64,000 nt of DNA from Botryosphaeria dothidea. Lineage: Eukaryota > Ascomycota > Dothideomycetes > Botryosphaeriales > Botryosphaeriaceae. The notes below the pieces were generated by a model that had not been told where the DNA came from, made no database searches, and worked only from the letters and a program-made list of their open reading frames with translations. Made by a program: the position numbers and the translations under genes. The stretch lies in the NCBI GenBank assembly GCA_011503125.2, contig WWBZ02000040.1:3100001-3164000 (forward strand). The letters run 5' to 3'. Positions 11,889 through 22,489 of the stretch are shown here, piece by piece. Each line of letters opens with the position of its first letter. Positions within the stretch are counted from its first letter, which is position 1.

Positions 11889-13074
11889 ATGGCAGGACAG
11901 TCGAAGGTTGCCCCTCTCCCTCCCTGGGGCTATGCGGTTGCCGGTTCAGCCGGTGCTGTTGTCGCAAACGCTCTCGTATATCCGCTGGACATGTGAGTGT
12001 GACCCGACTTCGGAGCCCGGCACGGAGTCAAATATTAAGCGGTGGAGCTGCCTGCTGACATGATTCCAGTGTAAAAACGCGTCTCCAAGTACAGGTCAAG
12101 CAAGCGAAATCAGCCGAAAGCGCAAATAATCCTGCGGACGAGCAACACTATGCGTCGACTTGGGATGCGATCACCAAGATCATGAACGAAGATGGCCTGG
12201 CTGGATTGTATGCGGGAATGCCTGGATCCTTGCTCGGCGTCGCTTCTACAAATTTCGCCTACTTCTATTGGTACACTATCGTGCGCACTCTGTACCTCTC
12301 TAGCCAGAAGGTTCCCAAGGCACCAAGCACTGCAGTGGAGCTTGGTCTTGGAGCTGTCGCCGGCGCGGTCGCGCAGCTGTTCACAATTCCTGTCGCTGTA
12401 GTCACCACGAGGCAACAAACACAGAATAAAGCTGAGCGAAAGGGTCTCTTGGATACTGGTCGTGAGATCATTGCGAGTGAAGATGGTTGGACTGGGCTCT
12501 GGAGAGGACTCAAGGCCAGCTTAGTCTTGGTTGTGAATCCGGCCATCACATACGGCGCATACCAGCGGTTGAGGGAGGGTCTCTTTCCTGGAAGGGCCAA
12601 TTTGAAGCCGTGGGAGTCTTTCTGTGAGTGCCGCTGCCGTGCCCCTATTCCGCGATCCCTGCTAACTCTCTCCGAATAGTGCTTGGCTCTTTGTCCAAGA
12701 TGTTGGCGACTATCGCTACCCAGCCGCTTATCGTGGCAAAGGTTGGTCTCCAATCAAAGCCTCCGCCAGCCCGCCAGGGAAAGCCGTTCAAGACATTCAT
12801 CGAGGTCATGGCCTTCATTGTTGAGCACGAGGGTCCGCTCGGCTTGTTCAAGGGAATCGGGCCCCAGATCCTCAAGGGCTTGCTTGTGCAAGGTTTCTTG
12901 ATGATGACCAAAGAGCGTGTGGAGCTGATGTTCATCGTCCTCTTCCGCTATGTCAGGAAGGTTCGCGAGGAACAGTTGAAGAAGGCGGCTGCGTTGCTTG
13001 CCGAGAAGGCAGCCAAGGCGGCACCTCAGGTGTCGGAGCAAGTGAAGAAGATCGCACCCATCACTACCAAATAA
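11889..13074 (+). CDS. Peroxisomal adenine nucleotide carrier, PMP47/Ant1 type (SLC25 family)
   Basis: Join 11889..11992, 12070..12623, 12680..13074 (introns of 77 and 56 bp), 350 residues. The mitochondrial-carrier signature is clear in the first repeat (PLDIVKTRLQVQ, residues 32-43). Looser versions occur in repeats two (IPVAVVTTRQQ) and three (TQPLIVAKVGLQ). The sequences GMPGSLLGVASTNFAYFYWY and AKVGLQSKPPPARQGKPF are characteristic of the PMP47/Ant1 branch. That branch brings ATP into peroxisomes for activation of fatty acids. The C-terminal 45 residues are Lys/Ala-rich. Assignment to this branch rather than another SLC25 member rests on recognised sequence, not on an alignment. Confidence 0.88.
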
Positions 13075-13885
13075 AGATGGCGACGGTGCATTGATGTCTG
13101 TATATGCTCTTATATCCTTTTCTAGCGATTGTCTTTTGCTACCACATATTTCTCTTGGGGGTCTCATCACTTGATTAGAACAAGACTCGGAATGGTGAAG
13201 GTTCCTGTTTCTTCCGGGCCAAATGGGTTGGGTTGTCGGCGCATGGGTAGTTCGAGCACACAGCGGCGGCTATTCTGTTGGACGCGGACAATGATAAATG
13301 TCCAATGAAGTGTCCAATGAATAGATGGAATCATTCTTGCTTCATGCATTCAGAGATCGTAGTAGTAGATATGCGATTCAGTGCCCCACTGGTTGATGAC
13401 GTTCTGAGGCGCAATATCCGAGCGGCAGCCGACGGGCGGTGCAGCGGAATGGCGTTCCGGCAACAGGCGCAAGGCAGGGAGGACAGAGAGAGAGGGAGCT
13501 TTGACAGCTCATGCCATCACCGCACCGACCGAAGCAGCTGCCCCCATCCCCCAGACCAAGCCCGATAGCGAACGCAACCACCAACCTGCCATCCCCACAC
13601 CAAGCGACTCGCCGAGAGCTGTGCGCCCCGACAAATGCCCCTCAACCAACCAGCCCGGCGTAATTAGCAACAATCTCATCTTCGACCACCCTCAACCCCT
13701 CTCGTCGCCGCAGACCGCGTCCGCAAAGCAAACGCATCACGCGCCACACGCATCCCTCCCATCATCCGTCATCCGCCGCCATCGAGCTCTGTTCCCGCGC
13801 GAACGAACCTGCATCAGAGCTCCAACGCCTCCAGTCGCCGCATCGACGCACCGACGCAACCTCGCTCCCTCCACACCCCATCACA
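13075..13885. other. Intergenic region with long C-rich leader
   Basis: Between the carrier gene and the small mitochondrial gene, same direction. From about 13500 to 13885 the plus strand is strongly C-rich and A/C-rich, typical of a fungal promoter or 5' leader. I see no open frame with protein-like content. Confidence 0.45.
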
Positions 13886-14536
13886 ATGGCCTCCTCCCGC
13901 CGTGCCGCCGCCGCTCTCCTCCGCTCCGCCGCCGTTCCGCGCCGGAGCTTCCAGACCTCAGCGCGTCTGCTCGAGACGCCCGCCGGTGCTCTGCCACAGA
14001 AGAAGCCGGTCGGTGCATTCAGAGGAACGTGAGTAGAGGCCCTGCCATCGCAACAACCTTCCAGGACAGCCCAATTGCATCCACGAGGGAGCGATGGGTG
14101 TGTGTCAATAGCCGAGTGCTGACTACGAGTGATCGATAGTATCTTCGGCTTCCTGGCTGGCTCCGTCACCGCCGGTGCCGGCATGTACTACTACGTCATG
14201 GAGGAGTACAAGGTCGCGAACCAGCTGCTGTCGGAGGATATCTACGTACGTTTGCCTTCTCTTTTACAGTTCTACACCTTGCACCCCGTAATCCACCGAT
14301 TCCTTTGGGGTAGACTCCGCACACGGCCATCAATTCGGCGACAAGGACCTCGGCTATATTACCGGGGGAGAGGATCGTCGCTGGAGTTGGCGAAGGGTTC
14401 GGAGCAATTGACATTCTGGGAGCGAGTTAGCTAACGCGAATCTACCACCACATAGGCCCTGCAGTCTGCCGTCCAGAGGATAGAGAGCTACGTCCGCGTC
14501 ATGGAGGATAAGGTGGAGAAGGCAGTCAAGAAATAG
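13886..14536 (+). CDS. Conserved small mitochondrial membrane protein, function unknown
   Basis: Join 13886..14028, 14140..14245, 14456..14536 (introns of 111 and 210 bp), 109 residues. The first 28 residues are Ala/Arg-rich without acid (ASSRRAAAALLRSAAVPRR), then SFQTSARLL: a textbook mitochondrial presequence. After a GAFRGT linker comes one hydrophobic helix (IFGFLAGSVTAGAGMYYYV). An amphipathic C-terminal helix follows (EEYKVANQLLSEDIY, then ALQSAVQRIESYVRVMEDKVEKAVKK), likely a coiled coil. Similar short proteins occur across filamentous ascomycetes without an assigned role. I infer an inner-membrane protein with its coil on one face. The gene is absent from simple open-frame scans because each exon is short. 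Confidence 0.8.
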
Positions 14537-15183
14537 AAAGGCCATGGTGATTGCGAGGACGTTAGGACAAGCCGGAGCTGGTGCGATTCGTGATACCTTG
14601 AGGAGCAGAGCGGAAGGGAGATGATTTCGAAAAAGTTTAGGCCTTGAAGATGATGTGGGATAGCGGAGGTGGTGAGTGATGGTTGCCATCGGGTGGTGTG
14701 CATATTACAAGCTTCTTTCTCGGCTCATTCGATGGCGCATGTAGCAAGTATAGCGGTCTCAATTCTTCTTTGTGTGAAACTCGGAACTCGAACTCTATAT
14801 TTTACGTGACGCTCTTATGCTGTACTTCACCAGTTTTAATGATTGCTCTCGGCGGTCTGCAACAAGGATAACTAGTACTAATATTCAGGACACCGCACAG
14901 CTCTCTAGAGACGAACATAGCAAAATCTCATTCTACTGTTTTAACATTATTTTGAAAATAAATGTAGTACTGGGTATCGTAATAAGCAAGCAATTGCAAC
15001 CCCCTTCATCTTGCTCCCAGCCCTCTGATAATCAGGCAGCTGATCAGTAAAGCAATTACATCCTTCCTCTGCCTCTTTCCTGCAAACCTGTGCAAGGCCG
15101 TTCTGCAAGTGCAACATCTGTTGATATCGCAAGCAATGACTTCCCTTGCTATGACATAATTTAGTATGCGCGGACAGACCCCT
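14537..15183. other. Convergent intergenic region
   Basis: 3' flanks of the small mitochondrial gene and of the Wss1-like gene. It is more AT-rich than neighbouring stretches, especially 14800-15000. Nothing further recognised. Confidence 0.45.
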
Positions 15184-15459
15184 CTACTGCAACTCTTTTG
15201 CAGCTCCGCACACTCCACACCTCCTAGCGTCCCCAGAGTTGACATAAGCGCCTCCCCGGCACGTCAAACTCTGACACTTCCATGAGCCAGCCACGGCCTT
15301 TGGCTTTAGCACGTTCGCACACGCGGCACAGGTAACAGAGTTAGACTCGTTGATCAGCGAGCAGACCGCACATGCCGTGTTGGCGGATGGTTGGGAGGTC
15401 GACGCCTTCTTTGCAGAGCCGTTGGTGACTTTGGACTTGGATGGTCTAGAGCCAGTTTT
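15184..15459 (-). other. In-frame zinc-finger continuation of the Wss1-like gene beyond TAG
   Basis: Directly after TAG 15462..15460 the same frame stays open for 91 codons to TAG 15186..15184. It encodes CAVCSLINESNSVTCAAC, a RanBP2-type C-X2-C-X10-C-X2-C zinc finger. A second cluster, WKCQSLTC...RRCGVCG, follows. This is surely coding in origin. It may be joined to the upstream part by an undetected non-canonical intron, by stop readthrough, or not at all if the TAG is a mutation or sequence error. No GT occurs in the 80 bases before the TAG, so an ordinary intron is unlikely. An in-frame GC-AG intron of 57 or 48 nt is possible. Confidence 0.75.
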
Positions 15460-16620
15460 CTAGGCAGGAGGTGAAGAAGTGGGCAAGTGAATAATCTTTG
15501 GCTTTGCGGTATTTGCAGAGCGTTCTGGTTCCTTGGTCGGATCCTGCTGAGGTGCGTCATCCTCGGAAAGGTCGACGATGACTTTAGCGCTCCTGTTAGG
15601 CTGTGGTTGCTTCTTCGCGAATTTGGTGATCTTCTCTTGACGAAGCTCTCGTAACTCGTCCATCTCCTGCTTGGCGTGGACGTCGTCCTGGTCTTCATCT
15701 TCACATACTTTGACAAGTCCATTGCCCTTGCCGTCTCTCATCTCTTTGCCGTCAAGGTCAAGCGCAGCAGAACCCTCAACCCCGTCATAATCGTCTGAGT
15801 CGGTCTCAGAATCCTCTTTCTCTTCCTTCTTGACGGAATCTTCCTTCCCTTCAATCTTCGTCTTGTCAAACCTCGCCAACGCTGCTGCAGCTCGTAACTC
15901 TCGGCCTCTAGCACTGCCCGCCACACGCGGCTTACCTTTCCCCTTTGTCTTCTTGCCATCCTCTAGCTCCTGCTTGACAGTCTCATCAGCACCAAGTGAA
16001 GTGCCGCCAGCGCCGAACCTCTTCAGTATCCTACGCTGCTGCCTCTCGGCGTAGCTCAGTTGGGGCTTCTCCTTGCCACCCCTTCTCCTCTTCCTTCCCC
16101 TACTCCTATACGTGCCACCACACAGATTCTCCACATCTCTAATATCCACAGCATCATCCTCATTCACCATAGCACCGCCTTCCAGCTCCCTTCCCCTCCC
16201 CCACAACCCCTCACCGGTATATCCTTTAGCCCACAAGCCCCTCAACTCCTCCGCATACGCGTCCCTCACCCTCCAGAAAAACCTGCTATGGTTCATCTGC
16301 TTGCAGTGCGCGAGCTCATGCATCATGACCATGTCGACCTGGCGCACGCTCAGCCAACGACCGTCGCGGCTCTTGAGCACGAGCTGGATGACCTCGCCGG
16401 CGTTAAAGTTGCGCCCGACGAACTCCGGGTTGGGCTCGTACTCCTCGAGCGCCATGACGGCGATATGGTTGGCCTTCATGATCGGGTAGCAGCGCGCGGC
16501 GACGCGGTTGAGGATGCGCGTCGCGGTGGCGGCGGTCGGGCCGGCGAGCGGCTTGATGAAGTTGATGAGCGCGTTCGGCCGCGAGCTGCGCTCGTTCAGG
16601 CGCTCGAAGCCGAGCGGCAT
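15460..16620 (-). CDS. wss1: Wss1-type DNA-protein crosslink metalloprotease (WLM domain)
   Basis: An uninterrupted frame of 386 residues. The WLM domain fills the first 150 residues. It has the zinc protease motif HELAHCKQMNH (His101, Glu102, His105, His111), followed by SRFFW. A charged, disordered region follows. Near the end KVIVDLSEDD is a good SUMO-interacting motif. In yeast, Wss1 degrades SUMO-modified proteins crosslinked to DNA, together with Cdc48. The frame stops at TAG 15462..15460. The same frame then continues without another stop into a zinc-finger segment normally attached to such proteins (see next entry). The gene is divergent from the dioxygenase gene, 537 bp apart. Confidence 0.9.
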   Translation of the reverse strand: MPLGFERLNERSSRPNALINFIKPLAGPTAATATRILNRVAARCYPIMKANHIAVMALEEYEPNPEFVGRNFNAGEVIQLVLKSRDGRWLSVRQVDMVMMHELAHCKQMNHSRFFWRVRDAYAEELRGLWAKGYTGEGLWGRGRELEGGAMVNEDDAVDIRDVENLCGGTYRSRGRKRRRGGKEKPQLSYAERQQRRILKRFGAGGTSLGADETVKQELEDGKKTKGKGKPRVAGSARGRELRAAAALARFDKTKIEGKEDSVKKEEKEDSETDSDDYDGVEGSAALDLDGKEMRDGKGNGLVKVCEDEDQDDVHAKQEMDELRELRQEKITKFAKKQPQPNRSAKVIVDLSEDDAPQQDPTKEPERSANTAKPKIIHLPTSSPPA

Positions 16621-17157
16621 CGCTGTTGCGGGGGGAGGGTTCGGCGGCGCGAATGTGCTGTTCGACTGGCTGGCGTGGCGGTTCGAAAGCTTCGGTGATT
16701 GGGGTGGGCGAGTGAGGTTACGGTCGGCTTTTGAAGATGCTGGTGTGCAGGACGTGACGCGCGATGTGCAGTAGCTGTTTGGTTGCGGGGTAGGGTGTTT
16801 GGGAGGTCGTGAGAGGTGCGATTGCGGAGAAGATTGCTCAGTAATGAGATGCTGGAAAGTTAGTGGGTGAAGCTCAGTGGTGATTTATTGCCGTTAAAGC
16901 CGCGGCCAATGACGTCGTTGGGATTGGCTTGGGGACTGCGGGATCGGCTTCCCCACCCAGGACTTGGCCTATCTTTTGAAGCTTCTCGGCCTCTGGATTA
17001 TTTCCGGATCAGCTCAAATGTGCAGGTATGACCGTATATTAGTGAGGGGAAAGCTGGCTCAGTCGGCTTTTGACTTTATCTGCTGGTGCATAAAAGCAGC
17101 CACTGTCAGACGCTGGTCCTGTCTGCTCTCGTCTTCTTCAAAGATAACTTTGCGAGA
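16621..17157. other. Divergent promoter of Wss1-like and dioxygenase genes
   Basis: 537 bp between two outward-facing starts. It contains a CCAAT/CRE composite at 16906-16921 and a reversed CCAAT box (ATTGG) at 16923-16927. No coding sequence seen. Confidence 0.5.
16906..16921. promoter_or_regulatory. CCAAT plus CRE-like near-palindrome
   Basis: The sequence CCAATGACGTCGTTGG reads almost the same on both strands. Only the bases next to the GACGTC core break the symmetry. It combines a CCAAT box with a TGACGTC (ATF/CREB-type) half site, and another ATTGG lies two bases to the right. It is a candidate binding site for the CCAAT complex and a bZIP factor in the divergent promoter. Function is inferred. 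Confidence 0.4.
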
Positions 17158-18159
17158 ATGCCGCACAAGGAAAATTTGGATATCATTGAACTCCACCCCA
17201 CCTTTGGTGCAGAAGTCCGAGGTGTTGACTTCTCTCGTCCCGAGGCCCTCAAAGATGCCTTTCCTGACATTCACGCTGCTATCACCAAAGTAATTGAATC
17301 ACTCATGGATACTTTCACGGCAGCTACTAATCCTTGATATTATCAGTACGGCGTCCTTGTTATCCGCAAGACCAATCTTGATGACGCCAGCCATGTAGCT
17401 TTCTCCTCGCTCTTTGGGCCACTCGACGACGTCGGCCCGTACTCAGCAAAGGGGAAAAAGCACCGCCTAGCCACGGATCAGCTCTTCGATGTATCGAATC
17501 TGACAGAGGATGGTAGCGTCGCGCCCCTGACCTCACACCGTTGGGCGATGCAGAAGGGCAACGAGCTCTTTCATGTTGACTCTAGCTTCAACGCCCACCG
17601 CGCTGGGTACTCGCTGTTACGCGCTGCTCAGTTGCCACCTCCAGGCACAGGCGGGGCGACTGAATTTGCGGACACCCGTACTGCGTTCGAGGATTTGCCG
17701 GAGAAGCAGAAGGAGGAACTGGTAAGGATGGATTACGTGGCCTGCCATTCACTTATGCACAGTCGGAAGATGGCGGTGCCTGACTTCATGGGTGGCGTCA
17801 ATTCTGAGGACTACCCAATGAGCAGGCATAGGTTGGTCCAGAAGCACGAACCTAGCGGCCGCTGGAATTTGTACGTTGCGAGCCATGTGCACCACATTGA
17901 GGGACTAGAGAAAGAGGAGTCCGACAAGCTTGTCAAGGAGTTGTATGAGCATGCCTCTCAGCCAAAGTATGTGCTGAAAGTTGAGTGGGAAAATGATGGT
18001 GATTTGGTGATCTGGGATAATACGTGCGTTATGCATAGAGCAACTGCAGGTGATTATGAGGGCAAGTATCCGAGGGATATGCGCAGAGCCACTGTGCATG
18101 ACACCAGTTCGCATGCCAGGGGATTGAACGAGACGGAGTTCAGAATGGGCCTACCATAG
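17158..18159 (+). CDS. TauD/TfdA-type Fe(II)/2-oxoglutarate dioxygenase
   Basis: Join 17158..17289, 17347..18159 (57-bp intron), 314 residues, close to the usual length. The N-terminus, LDIIELHPTFGAEVRGVDFS, is characteristic of the family. The iron ligands are His120 and Asp122 (LFHVDSSF) and His274 (VMHRAT). Arg287, Arg290 or Arg291 would bind 2-oxoglutarate (YPRDMRRATVHD). The match is best to fungal proteins annotated as 2,4-dichlorophenoxyacetate dioxygenase. Their natural substrates are mostly unknown; taurine, other sulfonates or aryloxy acids are possibilities. No targeting signal is seen, so it is probably cytosolic. Confidence 0.9.
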
Positions 18160-19321
18160 CTTTCCTGTCCCGACGGGGTGCCCCCAGAATTCAAGGTATT
18201 TTCTCGGTACAATTTATGATGGTTGCAAGACATTGACTTTACAACGTACTCAGTTTGATGCAAAAGTATCTGTTCCCAATGGTCATGGCAGTAGAAACTA
18301 CACGCATTTTGCCTACCATTTGTGCCTCAAACAGTCAAACTAAGTGTTGAAGACCTATTTCAAATGGCTTACACGTACAGTCATCCAGGGAAATGTTTAA
18401 TACCACCTGTTTTGATACACTGTTTCGAAGTGAAACCACCGCGTTGGATATCCATTAGTAGGCTGAGCTCCGATGAGGTAGGCAAGTGAACCAATCATCA
18501 GCAGCAGCCGTTCAGTGCCCCTGTGTAATGTGATAGTAGCCAGGTTCTGAAAAACAAGTGGTCCGAACGCACGTCTCCGTGGATCTCGCGATGATCAGGA
18601 GACCTCGAGTAAGCCGTGAGCGAAAACACCATCTGCCCCGCTCTCCCCCTTGGCACTGCTAAGCATCTCAGCCATGACACACATTGCTGCAAGAAACGGC
18701 TGGCTTACACAGACACATACTGACCCAGTCACTTAGACCGTATTGTCTCGCAACTGGGGTGTGTTTTGAGGCTACTAGCAGCTCCTTGCACACTTTACAC
18801 ACTTTGCAGCAGCTACCGTGAAACAAACAGTTTCTCTCTGCATCACAGACAGGAAGAAGTAGATATGAACAACATGCGTTGAGTTCAAGATGGAGGTAGG
18901 TATGTACAAGCAAGATTCGGAAATATGTTCCTCCTCTCGTGAAGAATCCATCACATGGCCTTCCGACGCCGGCGCCAGGGTCGAAGATCAGGAAGATCGC
19001 CAAGATACCCGAACAGTCAGCGCTGAAGCTTGTTTGGACCCAACAGCAGAACCGCTTCTGGCATGGTGCTCCGTTCTCGCAGCAGATCCCGTCTCGTCAA
19101 AGTTCGGGCCGTTGTGGCGCAGAAACCTGCCTCCACTCGCATCCGAAACATATCAGGTAAGTCCATTCGGTTACAGGCGGCTGATGATGGGATAGAAGTG
19201 GTTCAAGAAAGGTAACACAGCCGTTAATTATTGTAGCGGCCCGAAAGCAACGAAACTCGGAGGACCTCGGAGGCGAGGCGGTTGGACGTTGCGTCGATCA
19301 GTCGCCGGTGTGTAGAGTACC
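18160..19321. other. Convergent intergenic region
   Basis: 1.16 kb between the ends of the dioxygenase gene and of the minus-strand zinc-ligand gene. Short open frames near 18890-19215 (plus) are Ser/Arg-rich and not convincing. I see nothing else. Confidence 0.4.
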
Positions 19322-19801
19322 TCATGGACTTTGCTCAAAAACATTGATATTCGCTCCTCCTTGATCGGCGTTGACCGGTCCTTCCTCCTTCCAGAGACCG
19401 AACTCCTGATCTGGAGTGCCGGTGTCTCGAGACAAATGCGTCTTTCTGCACGCCCAGACTTTTCCGTTCCACAGGACCCGGTCGTTACGTGTATACTTCT
19501 TATCGTTACCATCTCCTTGGCGCCAATCCTGCAGTTGTTGATATTTTGAGGATTTCTTTTTCTTCTTGGCGCTGACTGCATCATGCTTGTTCTTCCACAT
19601 GCCTCCATAACGATAATTAGGATGCTCATCGTCGCCATCTATCTGACCGCCGCTCAGCTCGCGCCAGCACTTGCCGGGACAGATGAAAACCCAGGCGTGG
19701 CTTTTGTCGATCTGGCAGCGGACCAGAACGTCGCGGAGCGCGCCGCAGTGCGAGCACGGTTTGCTGTGTGAGCTCGGGGCAGCTGGTGTCTCGGTGGCCA
19801 T
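19322..19801 (-). CDS. Hypothetical protein with zinc-ligand N-terminus and CBM5/12-like C-terminus
   Basis: 159 residues from ATG 19801 (ACGATGGCC context). An in-frame ATG 27 codons upstream exists but adds nothing recognisable. The N-terminal third has CSHCGALRDVLVRC...HAWVFICPGKC. Its cysteines and histidines are spaced as in a small treble-clef or MYND-like zinc site. A Lys-rich linker follows (AKKKKKSSKYQQLQ). The C-terminal part, YTRNDRVLWNGKVWACRKTH...DQEFGLWKEE, has the spacing of aromatic residues seen in CBM5/12 chitin-binding modules. There is no signal peptide, so a secreted chitin-binding role is doubtful. Similar proteins exist in other fungi, but I know no assigned function. 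Confidence 0.75.
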   Translation of the reverse strand: MATETPAAPSSHSKPCSHCGALRDVLVRCQIDKSHAWVFICPGKCWRELSGGQIDGDDEHPNYRYGGMWKNKHDAVSAKKKKKSSKYQQLQDWRQGDGNDKKYTRNDRVLWNGKVWACRKTHLSRDTGTPDQEFGLWKEEGPVNADQGGANINVFEQSP

Positions 19802-20608
19802 CGTCGATTCGGTGATCCCGAGAACAATTCGGAATGTGTGAAGTTCGAGATGTGGCCATGATCTATCGACATTGACATTCACAAAAGCGCGGCGTGGCAG
19901 GTGGGCAGCTGTATTGTTGACGTCAAGATTCGGCGGCTTGGCTGGCGCGCGCCGGTCACGACTAGGTAGTTACCGGTAGCGGCGGCACGACAGCAGCCAA
20001 CGGCCGGAGCACGACACGACGATTCCGTAGGCGAGGCTGCATGCTGCTTATCGACGTTGTTATCTCGCGCTCGGGATTCGGAGCGGCCGCGCGTGAGACG
20101 CGAACCACTGGATTACTGAGGGATATTTCCAGGGTCCCGCTCAGCGTTGAAAATTTGAGACAACCGGTGGTGAGATGGCACTGAAGTGGCCCGATTAAGG
20201 AGGCGCTCAGCCCTACGGCAGCGGCGTCGCGAGATCTCCCGACAAGGTCCGAAGCGCTGAGCACGGCGGCTCGCGCGAGATCAGCCGATGCCGGCCAGCT
20301 TTTACTTCCAGCCCAGAGCTCCGGCCGTCTGCGACCCACCGCGCCCGACTCTTGCGGAAGCAGCAGCGTGGCGGCGCGCGCAGGAACAGCAGTGCGTCGT
20401 GTCAAGATGGCCCAGCTCATGCCATGTCGAGTGACAGCGCCCGTGCCTTCCCGCTGCATCGCTGAGGCTGCTCGACCGCCCAACCATTTCGTCATGGCGG
20501 ACCCTGGCCACTCTGCTCGTACAAAAGGCTGCATCCGCCGCGCCCGATTGCTGCTGGCCACCAACAAACAACAACTCACCACAACCACTTCCATCCATTG
20601 CCATCATC
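19802..20608. other. Divergent promoter region of the zinc-ligand gene and pyruvate decarboxylase
   Basis: A perfect CRE (TGACGTCA) lies at 19918-19925. The final 90 bases before the decarboxylase start are CA-rich, typical of a highly expressed fungal gene's leader. Overlapping open frames on both strands at 20300-20690 look like artefacts. Confidence 0.5.
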
Positions 20609-22489
20609 ATGAGCGGCGCCTCGACTCCTCTGCCTTCCGGCGTGAGCACCCCGGACATCCGCACCCGAGAGCTCAAGCAGCCCATGGACGTGGCTGAGGT
20701 AAGTCCCTACCCTGCCCCAAGCTCCCTGCTCTAGTAGCTCATCAGCCACACCAGTATCTCTTCCGCCGTCTGCACCAGGCCGGTGTTCGCTCAGTCCACG
20801 GTCTGCCCGGCGACTACAACCTGGTCGCCCTCGACTACCTTCCCAAGTGCGATCTCGACTGGGTTGGCAACGTCAACGAGCTCAATGCTGGTATGTTGTT
20901 CAAATCTGCCCCTCCTCACCTACTCGGCTGCTTCGGAACCCCGCCACTAACTTTCTGCAGGCTACGCCGCCGATGGCTACGCTAGAATTAAGGGCATCTC
21001 TGCCATTGTCACCACCTTCGGTGTCGGTGAGCTCTCTGCCATCAACGCCCTTGCTGGTGCCTACTCGGAATTCGTTCCCGTCGTCCACATCGTCGGATAC
21101 CCCACCACCGCGGCCCAGAAGAACAACCTCCTGCTCCACCACACCCTGGGCAATGGCGACTTCAACTCCTTTGCCGACATGAGCCGCAAGATCTCTTGCG
21201 CGGTTTCCATGCTCAATGACCCCCACGAGGCTGCTACCCTGATCGACGACGCCATTAAGAAGTGCTACGTGCTCTCGCGTCCTGTCTACATTGCTCTGCC
21301 TTCCGACATCGTCCAGAAGAAGATCGAGGGTGAGAGGTTGAAGACCCCCCTGAACCTCGAGTGGTCGCCCAACCCTGAGGAGAAGGAGGACTATGTCGTC
21401 GATGTTGTCCTCAAGTACCTTCACGCTGCTAAGAACCCTGTCATCCTTGTCGATGCTTGCGCAATCAGGCACCGTGCTCTGCAGGAGACCGACGAGCTGG
21501 TCAGGAAGTCCGGCATCCCCACTTTTGTTGCTCCCATGGGTAAGAGCGCTGTCGACGAGACCCTTCCCAACTACGGTGGTGTGTACGGAGGTGACGGTTC
21601 CAACGCCGGTGTCCGCGAGCGTGTCGAATCCGCCGATCTTATCGTCAGCATTGGTGCCGTCAAGTCCGACTTCAACACCACTGGCTTCACCTACAGGACA
21701 TCCCAGCTCAACACCATAGATTTCCACAGCTATGGTGTCACTGTCAAGTACTCCGAGTACCCTGGTGTGCGCATGAACGGTGTCCTGTCTAAGGTTACCG
21801 CTAAGCTCGGAAAGCTCAACATCGAGGGTGGTCCCGTCCCCAACAACACTGTCCCCAAGGAGGTTGCTGAGAGCTCCGACCCCACCATCACCCAGGCTTG
21901 GCTCTGGCCTCGCGTTGGCCAATGGCTGCGTGAGAACGATATCGTCATCACCGAGACCGGTACTGCCAACTTCGGTATCTGGGAGACTCGCTTCCCCAAG
22001 GGTGTCACTGCCATCTCTCAGGTGCTCTGGGGATCCATTGGTTACGCCACTGGTTGTCTGCAGGGTGCTGCCCTCGCCGCCAAGGAGCTTGGTCGCGAGC
22101 GTACCATTCTCTTCACTGGTGACGGTTCCTTCCAATTGACCGCCCAGGAAGTCAGCACCATGATCCGCAAGAACCTCAACCCCATCATCTTCGTCATCTG
22201 CAACGATGGCTACACAATTGAGCGTTGCATCCACGGTTGGGATGCCGTCTACAACGACATCCAGAACTGGCACTACAAGGATCTCCCTGCTGCCTTCGGT
22301 GGCAAGCCCGAGCAGTACCAGACTTACCAGGTCAAGACCAAGGATGAGCTCAACAAGCTGTTCGCTGACGAGAGCTTCAACGTTAGTAAGAAGCTCCGCT
22401 TTGTTGAGCTCTACATGCCTCGCGATGACGCACCCGCGGCATTGATGCTGACGGCTGAGGCTGCTGCCAAGCGCAACCGTGAGGGTTAA
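20609..22489 (+). CDS. pdcA: Pyruvate decarboxylase
   Basis: Join 20609..20698, 20755..20890, 20961..22489 (introns of 56 and 70 bp), 584 residues. Thiamine-diphosphate enzyme that turns pyruvate into acetaldehyde and CO2 in ethanol fermentation. The catalytic glutamate is Glu72 ([16 protein letters not shown]). The active-site His pair is His135-His136 (LLLHHTLG). The ThDP/Mg motif runs from GDGS at 462 to NDG at 490-492. The order of N-terminal pyrimidine-binding, central and C-terminal PP-binding domains is intact, and length is normal for filamentous fungi. The unusually C-rich codon choice in exon 3 (GCC, CTC, AAC, AAG dominate) fits strong expression. The start is set by [12 protein letters not shown], found just before the first splice. 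Confidence 0.95.

Noticed and set aside
16052..16063. TAGCTCAGTTGG, identical to a tRNA A box
   Set aside because: Lies inside the Wss1-like coding region and has no B box, T arm or acceptor stem nearby.
20900..22273. 457-codon minus-strand frame over pyruvate decarboxylase
   Set aside because: Antisense of a strongly codon-biased gene; Asp/Val/Gly-rich product with no family.
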